Made by a program: the position numbers and the translations under genes. This document shows positions 1 to 10,553 of a stretch of 64,000 bases of DNA, piece after piece. Position 1 is the stretch's first letter; the number at the start of each line of letters is the position of its first letter. A model generated the notes under the pieces. That model was not told the origin of the DNA, ran no database searches, and saw nothing but the letters and a program-made list of their open reading frames with translations. The DNA comes from Amorphophallus konjac (lineage: Eukaryota; Streptophyta; Magnoliopsida; Alismatales; Araceae). The stretch covers positions 272,930,698 through 272,994,697 of the forward strand of contig CM040128.1 in NCBI GenBank assembly GCA_022559845.1, in the 5' to 3' direction.

Positions 1-2232
1 CTTTTGGATAAGGTCCTCGACAATCCTTTGGAGCTCAGCATGCTCCCTGGGGTTCAATCGGTAATGGGAGAGGTTGGGGAGGGTGGACCCGGGGATAAGG
101 TCGATAGCGTGTTGTACATCACGCATGGGTGGGAGTTTAGAGGGCAAGTCCTCGGGGAAAATATCTTCGAAGTCCTGCAAGACTGTCTGGACTTCGGGTG
201 GAACTGAGACTCGGGACTCCTCAGGTGTGATGGTGATGACAACAGCCCAAACAGGGGCACCCTCGGCAACCTCTCTATTCAGCTCACGGACACCTATGAA
301 ACTAAGGCGCCTAACAGGGTCATGACTAACCTTGGGGGCCTTAGGAACGGGCGTGATAGGTGTAGGGGAATAGGGAATGAGAAGTTTCCCTTCATTGGGA
401 GTTTGGGGACTCTCCGGAACCTTGGGGGTCCCGGTGGGGGTGGAGGAGGTGGAGCTCTTACCCGGAGTAGAAGTGGGACTCTTATCCGAGGTCACCTTTG
501 GGGGTGTCGGGTACAACTGGATCTTCTTCCCATTGTGGGAGAAGGAACATTGGTTGGATCGACCGAAAATTGTGAGGTCTACATCATAGATCCACGGTCG
601 TCCTAGGATGATGCTTCCGACCTTCATAGGCACTACATCGCACAAAATCTGTCCTTGGTAGGACTGAAATTGTATGGGAATGACACATGTAGTGGTGACT
701 GGGATCGAAGTGTCGTCAACCCACGCCACGTTGTAGGGCCTAGGATGAGGGTGTGTAGGTAGACCTAGACGGGAGACAAAGTCTGAAGAGACCGCATTGA
801 TACAACTCCCATTGTCAAAGATCACCTTGCAGGGTTGGGTTTTCACCATGATGTAGGTTTGGAAGATGGAGCTTCGACGCCAGTCGTCCTCCTGGGGGTG
901 TGTTAGGATGCAGCGAACTACACCTAGTCTACCCTGGATAGAGCTCTCGGCAATATCTCCCACTTGCATGTATTCGACATGCGTTTCATCAAACCCTGCA
1001 TCCATTTCCTCAAACTGGGCTATGAGGTCAGGATCGGCCATATATCTCTCAGTGTCTTCTCCTTCCTGAGGTGGAGGCTCCATAGGCTGAGGGTCAGTGA
1101 TGACCAAGGCTCGGGTGGGGCAGTTGGTGGCAATGTGCCCTAGGTTGTGGCACCTAAAGCAACGGACTCCTGAGATAGGGGTTGGTTGGGAAGTGCCAGG
1201 GGCGGGTCCCTTTCCTTTGTCATCCCTTTTATCAATTGGTGGAGTATACTCCAGCCTGGGCAATGCAGCGGGTGCAGGTAAGGGGTTCCTTGTGAAAGGA
1301 ACGGTAGGGGCAACGACCCGTAGCGGGGTAGCCGCAGGGGCATAAGAAGTGGAGGGGCCAACTCTCTCGGTGTAACGGACCATGGGGTTCCGAGACTCAG
1401 GTTGGCGGTAGGTGGGAACCCGAGGTGGGGCCACTCTTTGAAATCGCTCAACATCTCGGGCAACCTGGTAGGCGTGCTCGAGGGTGTTGACCTCTCGCAA
1501 GAAAAGCTCCCGTTGGATGCTCTCGTGTAGGCCAGCCCTAAATCGAGAGAGAGTTACAGAGGCGTCTTCCATGACTTGGCTCCGAAGGAAGAAGTCATCG
1601 AATTTGGCGATGTACTCGTCCACGGACTTTCCATCTTGGGTGAGTTTCTGCCACTGGTCTAGAAGACGCTGATGGTAGGAGGGTGGCAGGTATTTATCCC
1701 TCAGTTTCTCCTTCATTTCTTCCCATGTGTTTATGGGTTCCTCTCGTCTCCTGACTAGGAGATTCTCCACATTACACCAGTAGGTCTTGGCTTGACCCAA
1801 GAGTTTCATTTTGGCAAACCTCACCCTAGTGGCAGGGGCCATGCGGTGATGCCAATCAAAATATTGATCCATCCCGGCCTCCCACTTAAGGTATTTGGCT
1901 GGTGTGAGGGACCCATCGAAACTGGGAGCGTCAATTTTGACGTTCCGTAGGATGATCTCCTCATCATCGTAGTCCCTCCTTCGAGGTGTACGATCCTCTT
2001 GTTCTCTACCTTGGGGAGCCTGATTCGGGCGGGCTTGCCCTGTATCCTCCCTAGAATTGGCTACGGGATTGCCGTGGCCATTCACTCGTCCTTCCTCTCC
2101 CTTTAGTCGATCCTCTAAGGCTCGGATCCTCTCATCTAGCTCTGCTCGTAGTTGGCCTATGGATTCTTCAAAATGGGTCAGAAGGTTATGCTCGAGCTGA
2201 GCCAACATAGCACTCACGCTCTTCTGATCCAT
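1..2232 (-). CDS. Ty3/gypsy gag-protease-RT polyprotein, 5' part
   Basis: An open frame of 744 codons starts at the ATG at 2232 on the minus strand and runs off the left edge without a stop. It encodes the structural and enzymatic polyprotein of an LTR retrotransposon. In order: an N-terminal helical segment, a retrotransposon gag core (about residues 100-270, with YLKWEAGMDQYFDWH and the DKYLPPSYHQR segment), a CCHC zinc knuckle CFRCHNLGHIATNC near residue 360, an aspartic protease with the variant active site FDNGSC followed by the LGLPTHPHPRPYNV segment, and the start of reverse transcriptase (HYRLNPREHAELQ) at the edge. The organisation and the initiator-Met PBS fit chromoviruses; the chromodomain, if present, lies outside the window. 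No frameshift or stop was seen in my manual translation, so the element may be fairly young. Confidence 0.88.
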   Translation of the reverse strand, partial: MDQKSVSAMLAQLEHNLLTHFEESIGQLRAELDERIRALEDRLKGEEGRVNGHGNPVANSREDTGQARPNQAPQGREQEDRTPRRRDYDDEEIILRNVKIDAPSFDGSLTPAKYLKWEAGMDQYFDWHHRMAPATRVRFAKMKLLGQAKTYWCNVENLLVRRREEPINTWEEMKEKLRDKYLPPSYHQRLLDQWQKLTQDGKSVDEYIAKFDDFFLRSQVMEDASVTLSRFRAGLHESIQRELFLREVNTLEHAYQVARDVERFQRVAPPRVPTYRQPESRNPMVRYTERVGPSTSYAPAATPLRVVAPTVPFTRNPLPAPAALPRLEYTPPIDKRDDKGKGPAPGTSQPTPISGVRCFRCHNLGHIATNCPTRALVITDPQPMEPPPQEGEDTERYMADPDLIAQFEEMDAGFDETHVEYMQVGDIAESSIQGRLGVVRCILTHPQEDDWRRSSIFQTYIMVKTQPCKVIFDNGSCINAVSSDFVSRLGLPTHPHPRPYNVAWVDDTSIPVTTTCVIPIQFQSYQGQILCDVVPMKVGSIILGRPWIYDVDLTIFGRSNQCSFSHNGKKIQLYPTPPKVTSDKSPTSTPGKSSTSSTPTGTPKVPESPQTPNEGKLLIPYSPTPITPVPKAPKVSHDPVRRLSFIGVRELNREVAEGAPVWAVVITITPEESRVSVPPEVQTVLQDFEDIFPEDLPSKLPPMRDVQHAIDLIPGSTLPNLSHYRLNPREHAELQRIVEDLIQK

Positions 2233-2932
2233 CGTTGGTTGTAGTGTTGAAGGGCGCTCTAGACGGCCAGATGAATTCCTAGACCAACGTGGCATGCACG
2301 ACCTTGGACCTAGATGATGCAGTCCTGGGACCGATAATTAGCAAGCTATGACCCAAATTTTGTTGGCTAATTGGCAAAGGGCCAATTTGAAGGGACCGGT
2401 CAGGGGAAGTTGCTCGCCCGTAGGCGAAGTAGTTGTGGAACTACCTCCTGACAGTTAGGGTGCCCTAATGTGACAGTCTAGGGCCTAAAGGATAGGTGCA
2501 AGCAAGCACTCTCTCACCGTCCACAGCGATGCACTCAGAAGATCGGCTGCATGGATCGGGCTCGCTCTTACTTCGTCGCGCGGCAATTAAAAGATACTAA
2601 ATGACCAAGTTTAGAACACGCACCTAGCTGACTGAAAAGTCTAGCTCCGACCGGAGACGAAGGCGAGCCGGGACGTGCGGGCCCGCACGGTGTCGACGAA
2701 GCTTGAGCGGTTACAAATCATTCACTCCACGCAGGGAGAATTTAATTATTACAAGTCGCTTGAAATTTCTCGCGCAGGGGAACAAATCAGTCCAAATTCT
2801 CCGCGCAGGGAGACTCAGAGGTACCCTCGTCCCGTAAATTACGGCTTGTGTGTCCGCCGCTACTCGATGACTCGAGTATCGGACAACCGTTATTGCGGAC
2901 TTGGATGCCACGATTGATAAAGTATTCAAATA

Positions 2933-2967
<35 letters not shown>

Positions 2968-3008
2968 ATATTATATATATCCCTAAATATATATATTATA
3001 TATATTTA
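2933..3008. repeat. AT microsatellite
   Basis: Nearly pure alternating A/T, interrupted by a short ccc. It lies in the leader of the minus-strand Ty3/gypsy element. Confidence 0.85.
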
Positions 3009-3129
3009 ACCCTTGTTTTCAAAACTCTCTTTTTTTGACCCTTTTTTTTTCACACTCTTTTCTCTCTCTTTTTTTTTTCAAACTTTCAAGCCTTACTTTT
3101 CCTTTTTGACTTTTGAAACTTCGGGCGTG

Positions 3130-3537
3130 TTTCACTCGGGGGCGGGGCCACGAAGACCGGCGCTGTGAGGGGTGGCCACGGGCGGCCGCGGCGGGCTTGC
3201 AGGTGGGTGCGCGGCGCGCGGGGCACGGGGCCGGGCGCGGCCGGGCGGGTGCGTCTGTGGGCGCGCGGGGCGCGGGGCACCGGGCCGGGGCCGGGCGCGG
3301 GGCCGGGGCCTGGCCGCGCGCAGGCCAGGCGCGGGGCAGGGCGCGAGGCGCCGGTGCGCGGAGGCGGCCGGGGGCGCAGGGGGCTCGGGGCACGGGCCGG
3401 TGCGGGCGCGTGGGCGCGGGCCGGGAGCGAGGCGCGGAGGCGGTGCGGCGGCAGGGCGGCGGCCGCAGGCGGTGGCGGACGCTGGTGCTGGCAGCTGCTG
3501 GCGCCGGCAGCGGTGAGCGCTGTGGCCGACCGTTGCG
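3130..3537. repeat. extreme GC-rich low-complexity block
   Basis: About 400 bp of G-rich (plus-strand) sequence built from variants of ggggcgcgggg and ccgggccgggg. It begins and ends sharply inside an element of ordinary composition. Overlapping frames on both strands come from base bias. It could be a captured fragment or a locally amplified minisatellite. Confidence 0.6.
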
Positions 3538-3561
3538 GCCCAAGAGTTTAAACTCTTGGGC
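3538..3561. repeat. 24-bp perfect palindrome
   Basis: Perfect inverted repeat centred on GTTTAAAC, with outer arms GCCCAAGA/TCTTGGGC. It lies exactly at the edge of the GC-rich block in the leader. A hairpin in the leader RNA or a junction scar are both possible. Confidence 0.8.
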
Positions 3562-3918
3562 ACGGGCGACGATGCAAGGGAGGGGGGCGTGAACACTTTT
3601 TTTTTTCGATTTCTTCTCTCAACCGTAATCTCCTGCTTTCCCTTTCTTTTCTTTTTTTTCTTTTCTCCTTTTTTTTTCTGTTTTCCTTCAACCGAGAGAA
3701 GGAGGGAGAGAGAGAGGGAAAGGGACAGAGATAGATTAACAGTGAGAGAGAGAAATTAAGAGAGAATGAATGAGATTAACAGGAAGATAGGAAGATTAAG
3801 AGAGATGGAAAGAGGGAGTAACACGGGGTTCTTTGCTAATTTTTTTTTTCTCTTCTGGAAACCGAAAGAACGAAAGGAAGACGATGTGGTCAGGATTGAC
3901 GGAGACGCCGTTTGTTGG

Positions 3919-3930
3919 GCTCTGATACCA
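3919..3930 (-). other. primer-binding site (initiator-Met tRNA type)
   Basis: The minus strand reads TGGTATCAGAGC, the standard complement of the plant initiator-Met tRNA 3' end. It sits 4 nt from the inferred LTR end. It fixes the element's orientation (minus) and identifies the LTR to its right as the 5' LTR. Confidence 0.92.
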
Positions 3931-3934
3931 AATT

Positions 3935-4523
3935 TGACGCGGACGGACGTCGGGGAACGGATCGACGGCAGCTCCTGTCGGCACGGATGGAACAGATATC
4001 TTGCTACCTCGCGCAGCTCGGCCTCACGCCGGACGGTCTCACACCGGGCGACACTCGAATCTCACAAAAATGAGAAATGAGGGAAGGGAGAAGAACAAAG
4101 GGGCAAAAGCTCCTTAGACTCAATCTTTCATTCATATGGTTCCTTATACGTAACACACCATTTGGGCTCCTTATATAGGAAAGGCCCTATTACATGAATA
4201 CCTTCACACTTTACCTATTTGTCTATATATCCTAGCCTAACAAGACAAACCCACCAACCAATATTTGACTTGTGGGTTTTAACCAAATAAAATATAAAAA
4301 TTACACATGTGTTTATTTGACTTAGACTAGCCTAATAAAACGAAAAGAAAAATACATGTAGAGATACATGTATACATACACACATACTCGATACGTAGTA
4401 TAACACCATAGCCGTAGGCCGAGTCTTCAAGAAGGATCTCCTCCGAGCCATAAGCTCGGTGTCGGGGCAATGCGGCGTCGGCTCCGAGTAGTGGGGCCAG
4501 TAGTGGACCCGGTGTCCCCACCA
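3935..4523 (-). mobile_element. 5' LTR of the chromovirus-like element
   Basis: The boundary next to the PBS is read directly: the LTR ends in CA four bases before the PBS. A TATA motif (CCTATATAAGG on the minus strand, near 4170) fits the promoter. The outer edge at 4523 is inferred from a TG start in gtgtccccacca and is uncertain, because the 3' LTR and its TSD are outside the window. Confidence 0.65.
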
Positions 4524-6875
4524 GTAGTCTTTCTTCTTCTTCTTTAGGGCGATCTAAAGGTAGGTGATCTCTCAGGCTCAGCGCTAATTAATCACTTAAA
4601 TCAGTTCATTCATGTCTAGTTGATTTCTAATATGTTTTCCCCAATTTTTAGTCACCTATATTCATGTATTTTGAGATTTATTATCGATGTATCGTCGCTT
4701 CCGTTTTCTCGTCGGAATGGAGGTTCTGGATGATATCACATCCATCACCGGGAGCACGTTCTGAAGGCGACCCTGCGATAGACTGTGTTCATCCTGATCG
4801 CGGTGCACCGGACGACCACATTCTGATAGAGACGCGACGCCTGTGGCAACCACGTTCTTTGTCAGGTTCACCAGAAACCATAGTTTTCCGGCATATTGAA
4901 TATGTGGGTTTTGATCTCTAGAAAACATGTTTTTCTTAAGCATCAACAAAATAATTAGGTAAATCATATTGGAACATGGAAACCTTTTAAAGTTCTTCCA
5001 TTGATCATATGCATCATTCATATGATTATCCTTCCCATTTGCCTTCTCCTATCTTCATGACTGATCTTTCCTAAGAAATTGATTCTACCATGTTTAAAAG
5101 ATGTAGAAGTTGCATGTGATTAAATCATTTCACATATAGCCTTAGATTTTAATGATTCCAATTATTGTGAGATCGACAATTTGGGTTATTATGTTTTGAT
5201 TATCATTGTTTGAAGATCGTGTCACTCCGGTGACATGGATCTACCGCTATTATTAGTTTCTGATTCTCGCAAAAATCCTAATTCTTGATGAAGTTAGAAC
5301 CCTCCGCCGGATACTCCAAATACTCTTTCCGTCGGACTGGAACTTCTTCACTAAGACCTCCGTAAGACTCTGCGAGCTATGAGTTCCAACATGGATGCCG
5401 AGCAAGTTGTACCCCAAAAACCCTGAAAACTCTTTGGATCTCGTCCTACCGTTGTAAGATGAGGTTCAACCGGTCTTTGAACCCATAGAATAAAGTTATG
5501 TTTGGGTTCTGCTAAGTCTGTCCTGAACGCAGCATGCCCAGAGATCGTGTTGAACTTTTGTTTCGTAAACGTGGACGACCCAGAGACAACGTTCATGTGA
5601 ACCCCTTATCCTGAACACGTCCGCCACACAGACCGCATTCATCTGGTCGCAGTGCACACCCAGGCCGCGTTCAACTTGAATGCAACTATCTGTAGCCCTT
5701 AATCAACTATCTTCCAATCGCGGCTCCCTGTCAGACCGCGTTCTGTTCGCGGCGTCTAGTTAGACCGCGTTCAACCCAGATTTCTGTCAACCGAGTTTTT
5801 CTACGTGGATTATGTAGTATCATGTTCTCATATCTGAATTTGATCATACATGACTATTTTCCCTTATTACCCTTGACCCTTTGGGGGTAATATTAAGATT
5901 TCTTTACTTGTAAGCTTGTCCTCTTATTGGAATTCCTTCGTGAACTCATCTTACCAATGTCTACTACCTTGATTACATGAACTTGATTATTGGAATTCTT
6001 TTGCCCATAATTATACGTGAATTATTTGGGAATTTTATATGGGACTACGATCCAACGACCCCAATGCTTGTGCATGTAGGGCCTTGTCTGGTCCTGAGAG
6101 GAGCGCCTGAATTTCATAACTACGGGAGTTAAATGACTTGTGATGTGGTATTGCACCAATACGAAATGCAAGATTGATCTGGATAATTCAAATGCTATAT
6201 GATTGCTTCTTATATGATTGTTATATCGGCCCAAATGGGTATTCATGTGAATGTATGGCCAATCTCGGTAATATTCTTTTGAATATCATGTATATGTCAA
6301 TTGATATATCCTTGAAATGTTCTCCTCTATCTTGTGCTTCTAATTTCGTTTATCATGTTCCCTGATCTTAGTAAATCTTATTTCCATATCATGATTTGAC
6401 TATTTCGATTTAATTATGTAGAATGTTCATGTCATCATTTTCAATGTTAACATGTTAATCACTTAAATTCTGTCTAATAGAAGAGATGTAATTCTTACTG
6501 AACTTTCGCTCACCTAGTGTTTTTAATATTTTTTCAGATAGTTCCGATGAAGAAAATCAAACTGATGGGGAGGGTCAAGAGTGAAAAAGAGCTGCCAAGT
6601 CGTAGAGACCCGAAGTCCTTTGTTTTAATTGAGTCTAGAAGTATTTGAGTCGTTGTACTAGAGTCTTGGAAAAGTTGTAATTGAGTTGTGATATTGGAAG
6701 TTAGAATGGAATTTCTTGTAAACTTTGAGTTGATTATTAATAAAAGTGGCTATACCATTTATTTTGTGTAATCTCCATGTCTTATTTTTATGTGGATGGT
6801 TGGATGTCATTATGATATTGCTCCGATTGTTCCGTTATAACCACCGCGCTCTGTATTCCACAATAGGGTGTGACA
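4524..6875 (+). repeat. LTR-like block, left boundary unknown
   Basis: The right end gggtgtgaca is a typical plant LTR terminus, preceded by a possible poly(A) signal (aataaa near 6740). The interior has degenerate repeats of a gaccgcgttc motif (about 5590-5790) and no coding frame. No matching TG start or TSD was found; the left end may be cut by the chromovirus insertion. It is probably a solo or partial LTR of another Ty3/gypsy family. Confidence 0.4.
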
Positions 6876-7299
6876 ATTAACTAATTAATTATAATTGGCT
6901 TATTATTGCTAATGAGGAATTTGAAGAATAAAATTAACAATATTAGTACTAATCATGATAATTAAGGATAAACATATTAAATAGAATCAACAATATTAGC
7001 GCTAATCATGATCATTAAGAATGGTAAAATGGTCTTTTCATGCACTTATTCTCATTCGTATCCCTATTTTTTTACCAAACGAATAATAAGGATACCACCA
7101 TATTTATCCCCTCGCATACTAAACGTACATGAGAATAAAGATAGGGATAAATTAACCCAAAATGAGTTACGCCTATTCTTCTCAAAACTTATCCTCGAAC
7201 CAAACGGCCCTAATAAAAGACTTCAAATTCTATGGAGTCCAAGCAAAATATGTAAATAATCCCCACTCTAAATTTGGAATTTTGTAGGAAGTCAAAACT
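6876..7299. other. AT-rich intronic spacer
   Basis: No gene seen. The end near 7200-7212 (ccaaacggccctaa) resembles a Tourist-type MITE terminus, but I could not find its partner end. If the SMPD4 gene is intact this lies in its first intron. Confidence 0.4.
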
Positions 7300-8750
7300 A
7301 ATAGCTCCCCCTTTTTTGTCTGGCTTGCCTCACCGAATTAGTGGCAAAAAAATGGATGCATTCAGTGTAGATTTCTGTGGCATGGGAATGGAGGTGGAAG
7401 CAAAGGTTGCATGATAGTTGTTGGGCCAGTGCATGCAAAAGCAAGGAAGAAGGGCATTTGAGGATCAGAAAGCTATGCAATTTCAACTTAACCATGATGA
7501 GCAAATGGCTACGAAGTGGGTATCTCTGATAGGGGCTTATGGCTACAGGTCTTCAAACAAAAGTACTACAAAAAGGTCCAAATCATGGAAGATCCTTGTC
7601 AAATCCATGCAAAATGTACCTAGCCTGTAAAAGGGTATATTGTATGTAAAGGATGTCATTTTCTTCAAGAATGTCCTAGTACTTAGGAGGAGGAGAGAAT
7701 ATCCTTTTCTGGCAGGATAGATGTTGTGTCAATAGACCATTAGCTGAGCTTTCTCCAAACTTATTCAATGCTTTAAATGCAGATAGGTGTTTTAGGCAGT
7801 GAACAGGTTGTGTTCCTACCTTCAGAAGAAATATGTTTGGGTATGACTGTATCATGTGGCCACCTCAATGATCTTCTGGCTTTGCTTTATGACCAAACAA
7901 TTCGAGAGGACAGAGGTGACAAAGAGCATGATGACAGGAAAGGGATGGCTCATTCATGGTGAGGTCCACATATAGGATGATTACTGACGGGGTTTGTGAA
8001 TGCATTTCTTTCAGTAGTTCCAGAGCCCTCACAGCCTACCAAAGGTCAAATAGTTGGCACGTGCCTGCCTCCCAACATGCAACCAGGTAGTCTGCTTCAT
8101 GGAACTTGGAGCATCTACCATTAAGCTGTTGTTTTTCACAGTCCACTTGGAGAACTCTCTACCAGAAGTTGGGGTAAGTATGGATCCTGACCCTGTCACT
8201 GGCTGCCTCAATGATGGAACAGAACAAGCCATGGAGATTACATTCGTATAAGTGGGTTTGTAGACTGTGCTCCATGCAACTATCTGGCCTATTCGAGGGG
8301 AGAGAAACTGCCATATTTTTCAAGGCACAAGTAGAACAGCAGAGCAACTTACATGCTTTATTTGTGATCGAATCTGTCATTGGTTGAAGAGTTTGGATGA
8401 TAAGGATCACAATGGCTCTTACATGGAGATTTTCTGGCTTAGTAGTTTTTTCCGCACTACATTGTTCTGGTTTTTGTAGAGGGGGATATTCTGGGGTATG
8501 TTTTTTTGTACATTTTTAGTGGGGCATGGGGGTAGGGAGATCCTGTATGCGGTGGCTGATTTTTTTGGGGGAGGGGGTGTACATCCTTTTCTAATTTTGA
8601 ACACCTTTATCAATTTAATAGGTATGTGCTATGATCCACTTTCAAAACAGAAAACCAAAGCATACTCCCTATCCTCAATATTTTCGCACAGAATATGGAT
8701 AGCATAAAAGCAACTATGCCCGTGATCAATATCCCCCCCCCCCAAAAAAA
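7300..8750 (+). pseudogene. decayed LINE (non-LTR retrotransposon) 3' end
   Basis: Translation on the plus strand, with several stops and frame changes, gives pieces matching the C-terminal zf-RVT region of plant LINEs: FWQDRCCVNRPLAELSP (about 7710-7755), LLALLYDQ (near 7870) and IRGERNCHIFQG...ICHWLKSL (about 8286-8395). A poly(C)/poly(A) tract at about 8732-8752 could be the remains of the tail. It lies antisense in the first intron of the SMPD4 gene. The identification rests on family resemblance in broken frames, and the 5' end is not defined. Confidence 0.55.
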
Positions 8751-8993
8751 AGAATAAGCTAAAATGAGTCAACCATGGTATAGCTGTGTAAAGAATAAAG
8801 AATAAACAAGTGGCAACTAGGTGCATTGTCTGCTACTCATATCTGTTGCAACTATAATTAAAGCTAAAAATACAAAGGATGTAATAAATAAACTAAGCTA
8901 AACAAACAGTGTTGTAAAAATTTAGGAGCAGTTGTCAAAAAGCATTTTCTAACAATAATCTAGGTGTCATTCAACCCCCAAACAAAGAGCCAA

Positions 8994-9003
8994 CCGTACC
9001 TTT
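8994..9003 (-). other. splice donor of SMPD4 exon 1
   Basis: The minus strand reads AAAG|GTACGG, with the last exon base at 9000 and GT at 8999-8998. Protein similarity to the family stops at the same codon (MVLK), which is why I end the exon here rather than at the stop at 8967. Confidence 0.75.
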
Positions 9004-10553
9004 AATACCATTTGGATTATTGTCTCCACATTGGTATGGAGAAATTTGTGAGCAAAGCCCAGAAAATGCACAACCAGGGAATTGTAGAATAGATAGTTGG
9101 ATGTTATATAACCTTGCCAGGCAGGGGAGTATCCTAGCTCCGATCTACACCTCCCCTTCCCTTCATTACTTCTATCCTGAAACTGGGATTTACCCTTTCC
9201 TGACATTTCACTCTTCTCACCCCCCGGCACTTCAAACTCCAAGAAATCTTCAGGAGTTATCTTCCATGGTTCCATATAGCTTGTCCACAGAGAGAACACC
9301 TGACCAGCATTCCTCATAGAGGTTCCAATCGGACAAAACAGAAATGTCCTGAGTATAAACCTGTAGAGCGGTCTCTGAATCAAAGAATTCCAGGAGTCAA
9401 CAAAATTATCACAGGAAACCATCACACTCCTTGATTTCCCCACATCATATGAGGCTGAAGAATTCCATCCAGAGTTTACACCATATTCCACCTGAAGACT
9501 CCCATCTGAAGGACTAACCAAAGAACTATTCAGGTACTTCACCAGAAACATCAATACCTCACCCAAGCCAGGGGTAGGAGCCGTCTCACCCAAGACCGCT
9601 TGGAAGGAGAAAGACACACCAAATGATGAACATAAGCTTACAGACAGTGGGGAAAAGTCATTATCCACCATCCAGAACTGGATCAACGTATACACCAGGA
9701 ACTCGGCTTGAAGAATCACAGAGGCATCACAGCTGGTAGGGTAATGGAAAAGAGAGCTACGGTAAGGCTGGCAGGCGCCCAAACCCCACTTCGGCACAAA
9801 AGCTTGCAGGTATGCATAGAGGAGCCGCATGTACAGCCCAGGTCCCTTCTTCTGCCCGGATTGACAGCTGCTGCTGGACAGAGACGGCCAAGACGATGTC
9901 CAGTTCTCCAACCTGAACCGCCGGCTCTTCCTCACCACCACCGCGTCGGAATTCTCGGACTTACCTCTACAGACGGGATAATATGCAAACCAGAACATGT
10001 AATACTCAAAGACGTTCAGCTGGATCTGGCAGGAGCCCTGGACTGGGTCCTCCTTAACCCTAGACCTGAACAGCAGGCAGAGATCCGGCAGCACGGCGCA
10101 GAGCCTCTCGCTCTGAAGCGCGAACCTCATCCACTCCGGCAGCCGCTCGACGGGGAACACGAACTTGACCAGCGAGTGCTTGTCGACAGCCGACACCGAT
10201 TGGAAGAGGACCCCGCGCGGCGAGAGCAGGTCGAACACCCTCGCCCCCACCTCGGGGTCGGCCTGGTCGACCCAAGCGCTGGACGGCGGCGACGGGGGGG
10301 CCCGTTGAGGGGGGTGGGGCGGGGGCGGGGAGGAGCCATCGAACCCGAAGAGCCTGCAGATGAGGGCGGGGAAGGCGGCGGAGAAGAAGGGGCGGCCCTG
10401 GTCGCCCGGGTGCCTGCGGAGGAAAGCGTCGACGGCGGAGCATGCGGCGGCGATCTGGGGAGGGGAGACGGCGGAGAGGATGGCAGCGGCGAGGTCCTGC
10501 GCCTGGTTCTGGGAGTGCATGGCGTACGCGTGGGGGATCATCGCGGGCGCCAC
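9000..10553 (-). CDS. SMPD4: SMPD4-like neutral sphingomyelinase, first coding exon
   Basis: The frame (518 codons from the ATG at 10553) matches the N-terminal two thirds of plant sphingomyelin phosphodiesterase 4 (neutral sphingomyelinase-3 family), a membrane-associated protein linked in animals to sphingomyelin breakdown at the ER and nuclear envelope. Recognisable segments are IPHAYAMHSQNQ (start), FFSAAFPALICRLFGF, HSLVKFVFPVERLPEWMRF, QLNVFEYYMFWFAYYPVC, PLYRFILRTFLFCP and FLGFAHKFLHTN (end). A second Met at residue 5 aligns better with the family start. The frame continues 10 codons past a phase-0 splice donor (AAAG|GTACGG) to a stop at 8967, which I take as intron read-through. The remaining exons were not found to the left within the window, so the intron is at least about 9 kb or the gene is truncated. 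Strong 5'-to-3' GC decline. Confidence 0.88.

Larger units (their letters stand above)
2233..3918 (-). other. long 5' leader of the chromovirus-like element
   Basis: About 1.7 kb separates the PBS from the gag ATG, long for a retrotransposon leader. It holds, from the gag side outward, ordinary-composition DNA (2233-2930), an AT microsatellite (about 2933-3008), a pyrimidine-rich stretch, an extremely GC-rich block (about 3130-3537), a 24-bp perfect palindrome, and purine/pyrimidine tracts (3590-3760). Short frames in the GC-rich block are low-complexity in every phase and are not convincing genes. Confidence 0.6.

Noticed and set aside
3019..3596. Several overlapping frames of 110-174 codons on both strands
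   Set aside because: All lie in the extreme GC-rich block and are Gly/Arg/Ala/Pro low-complexity in every phase.
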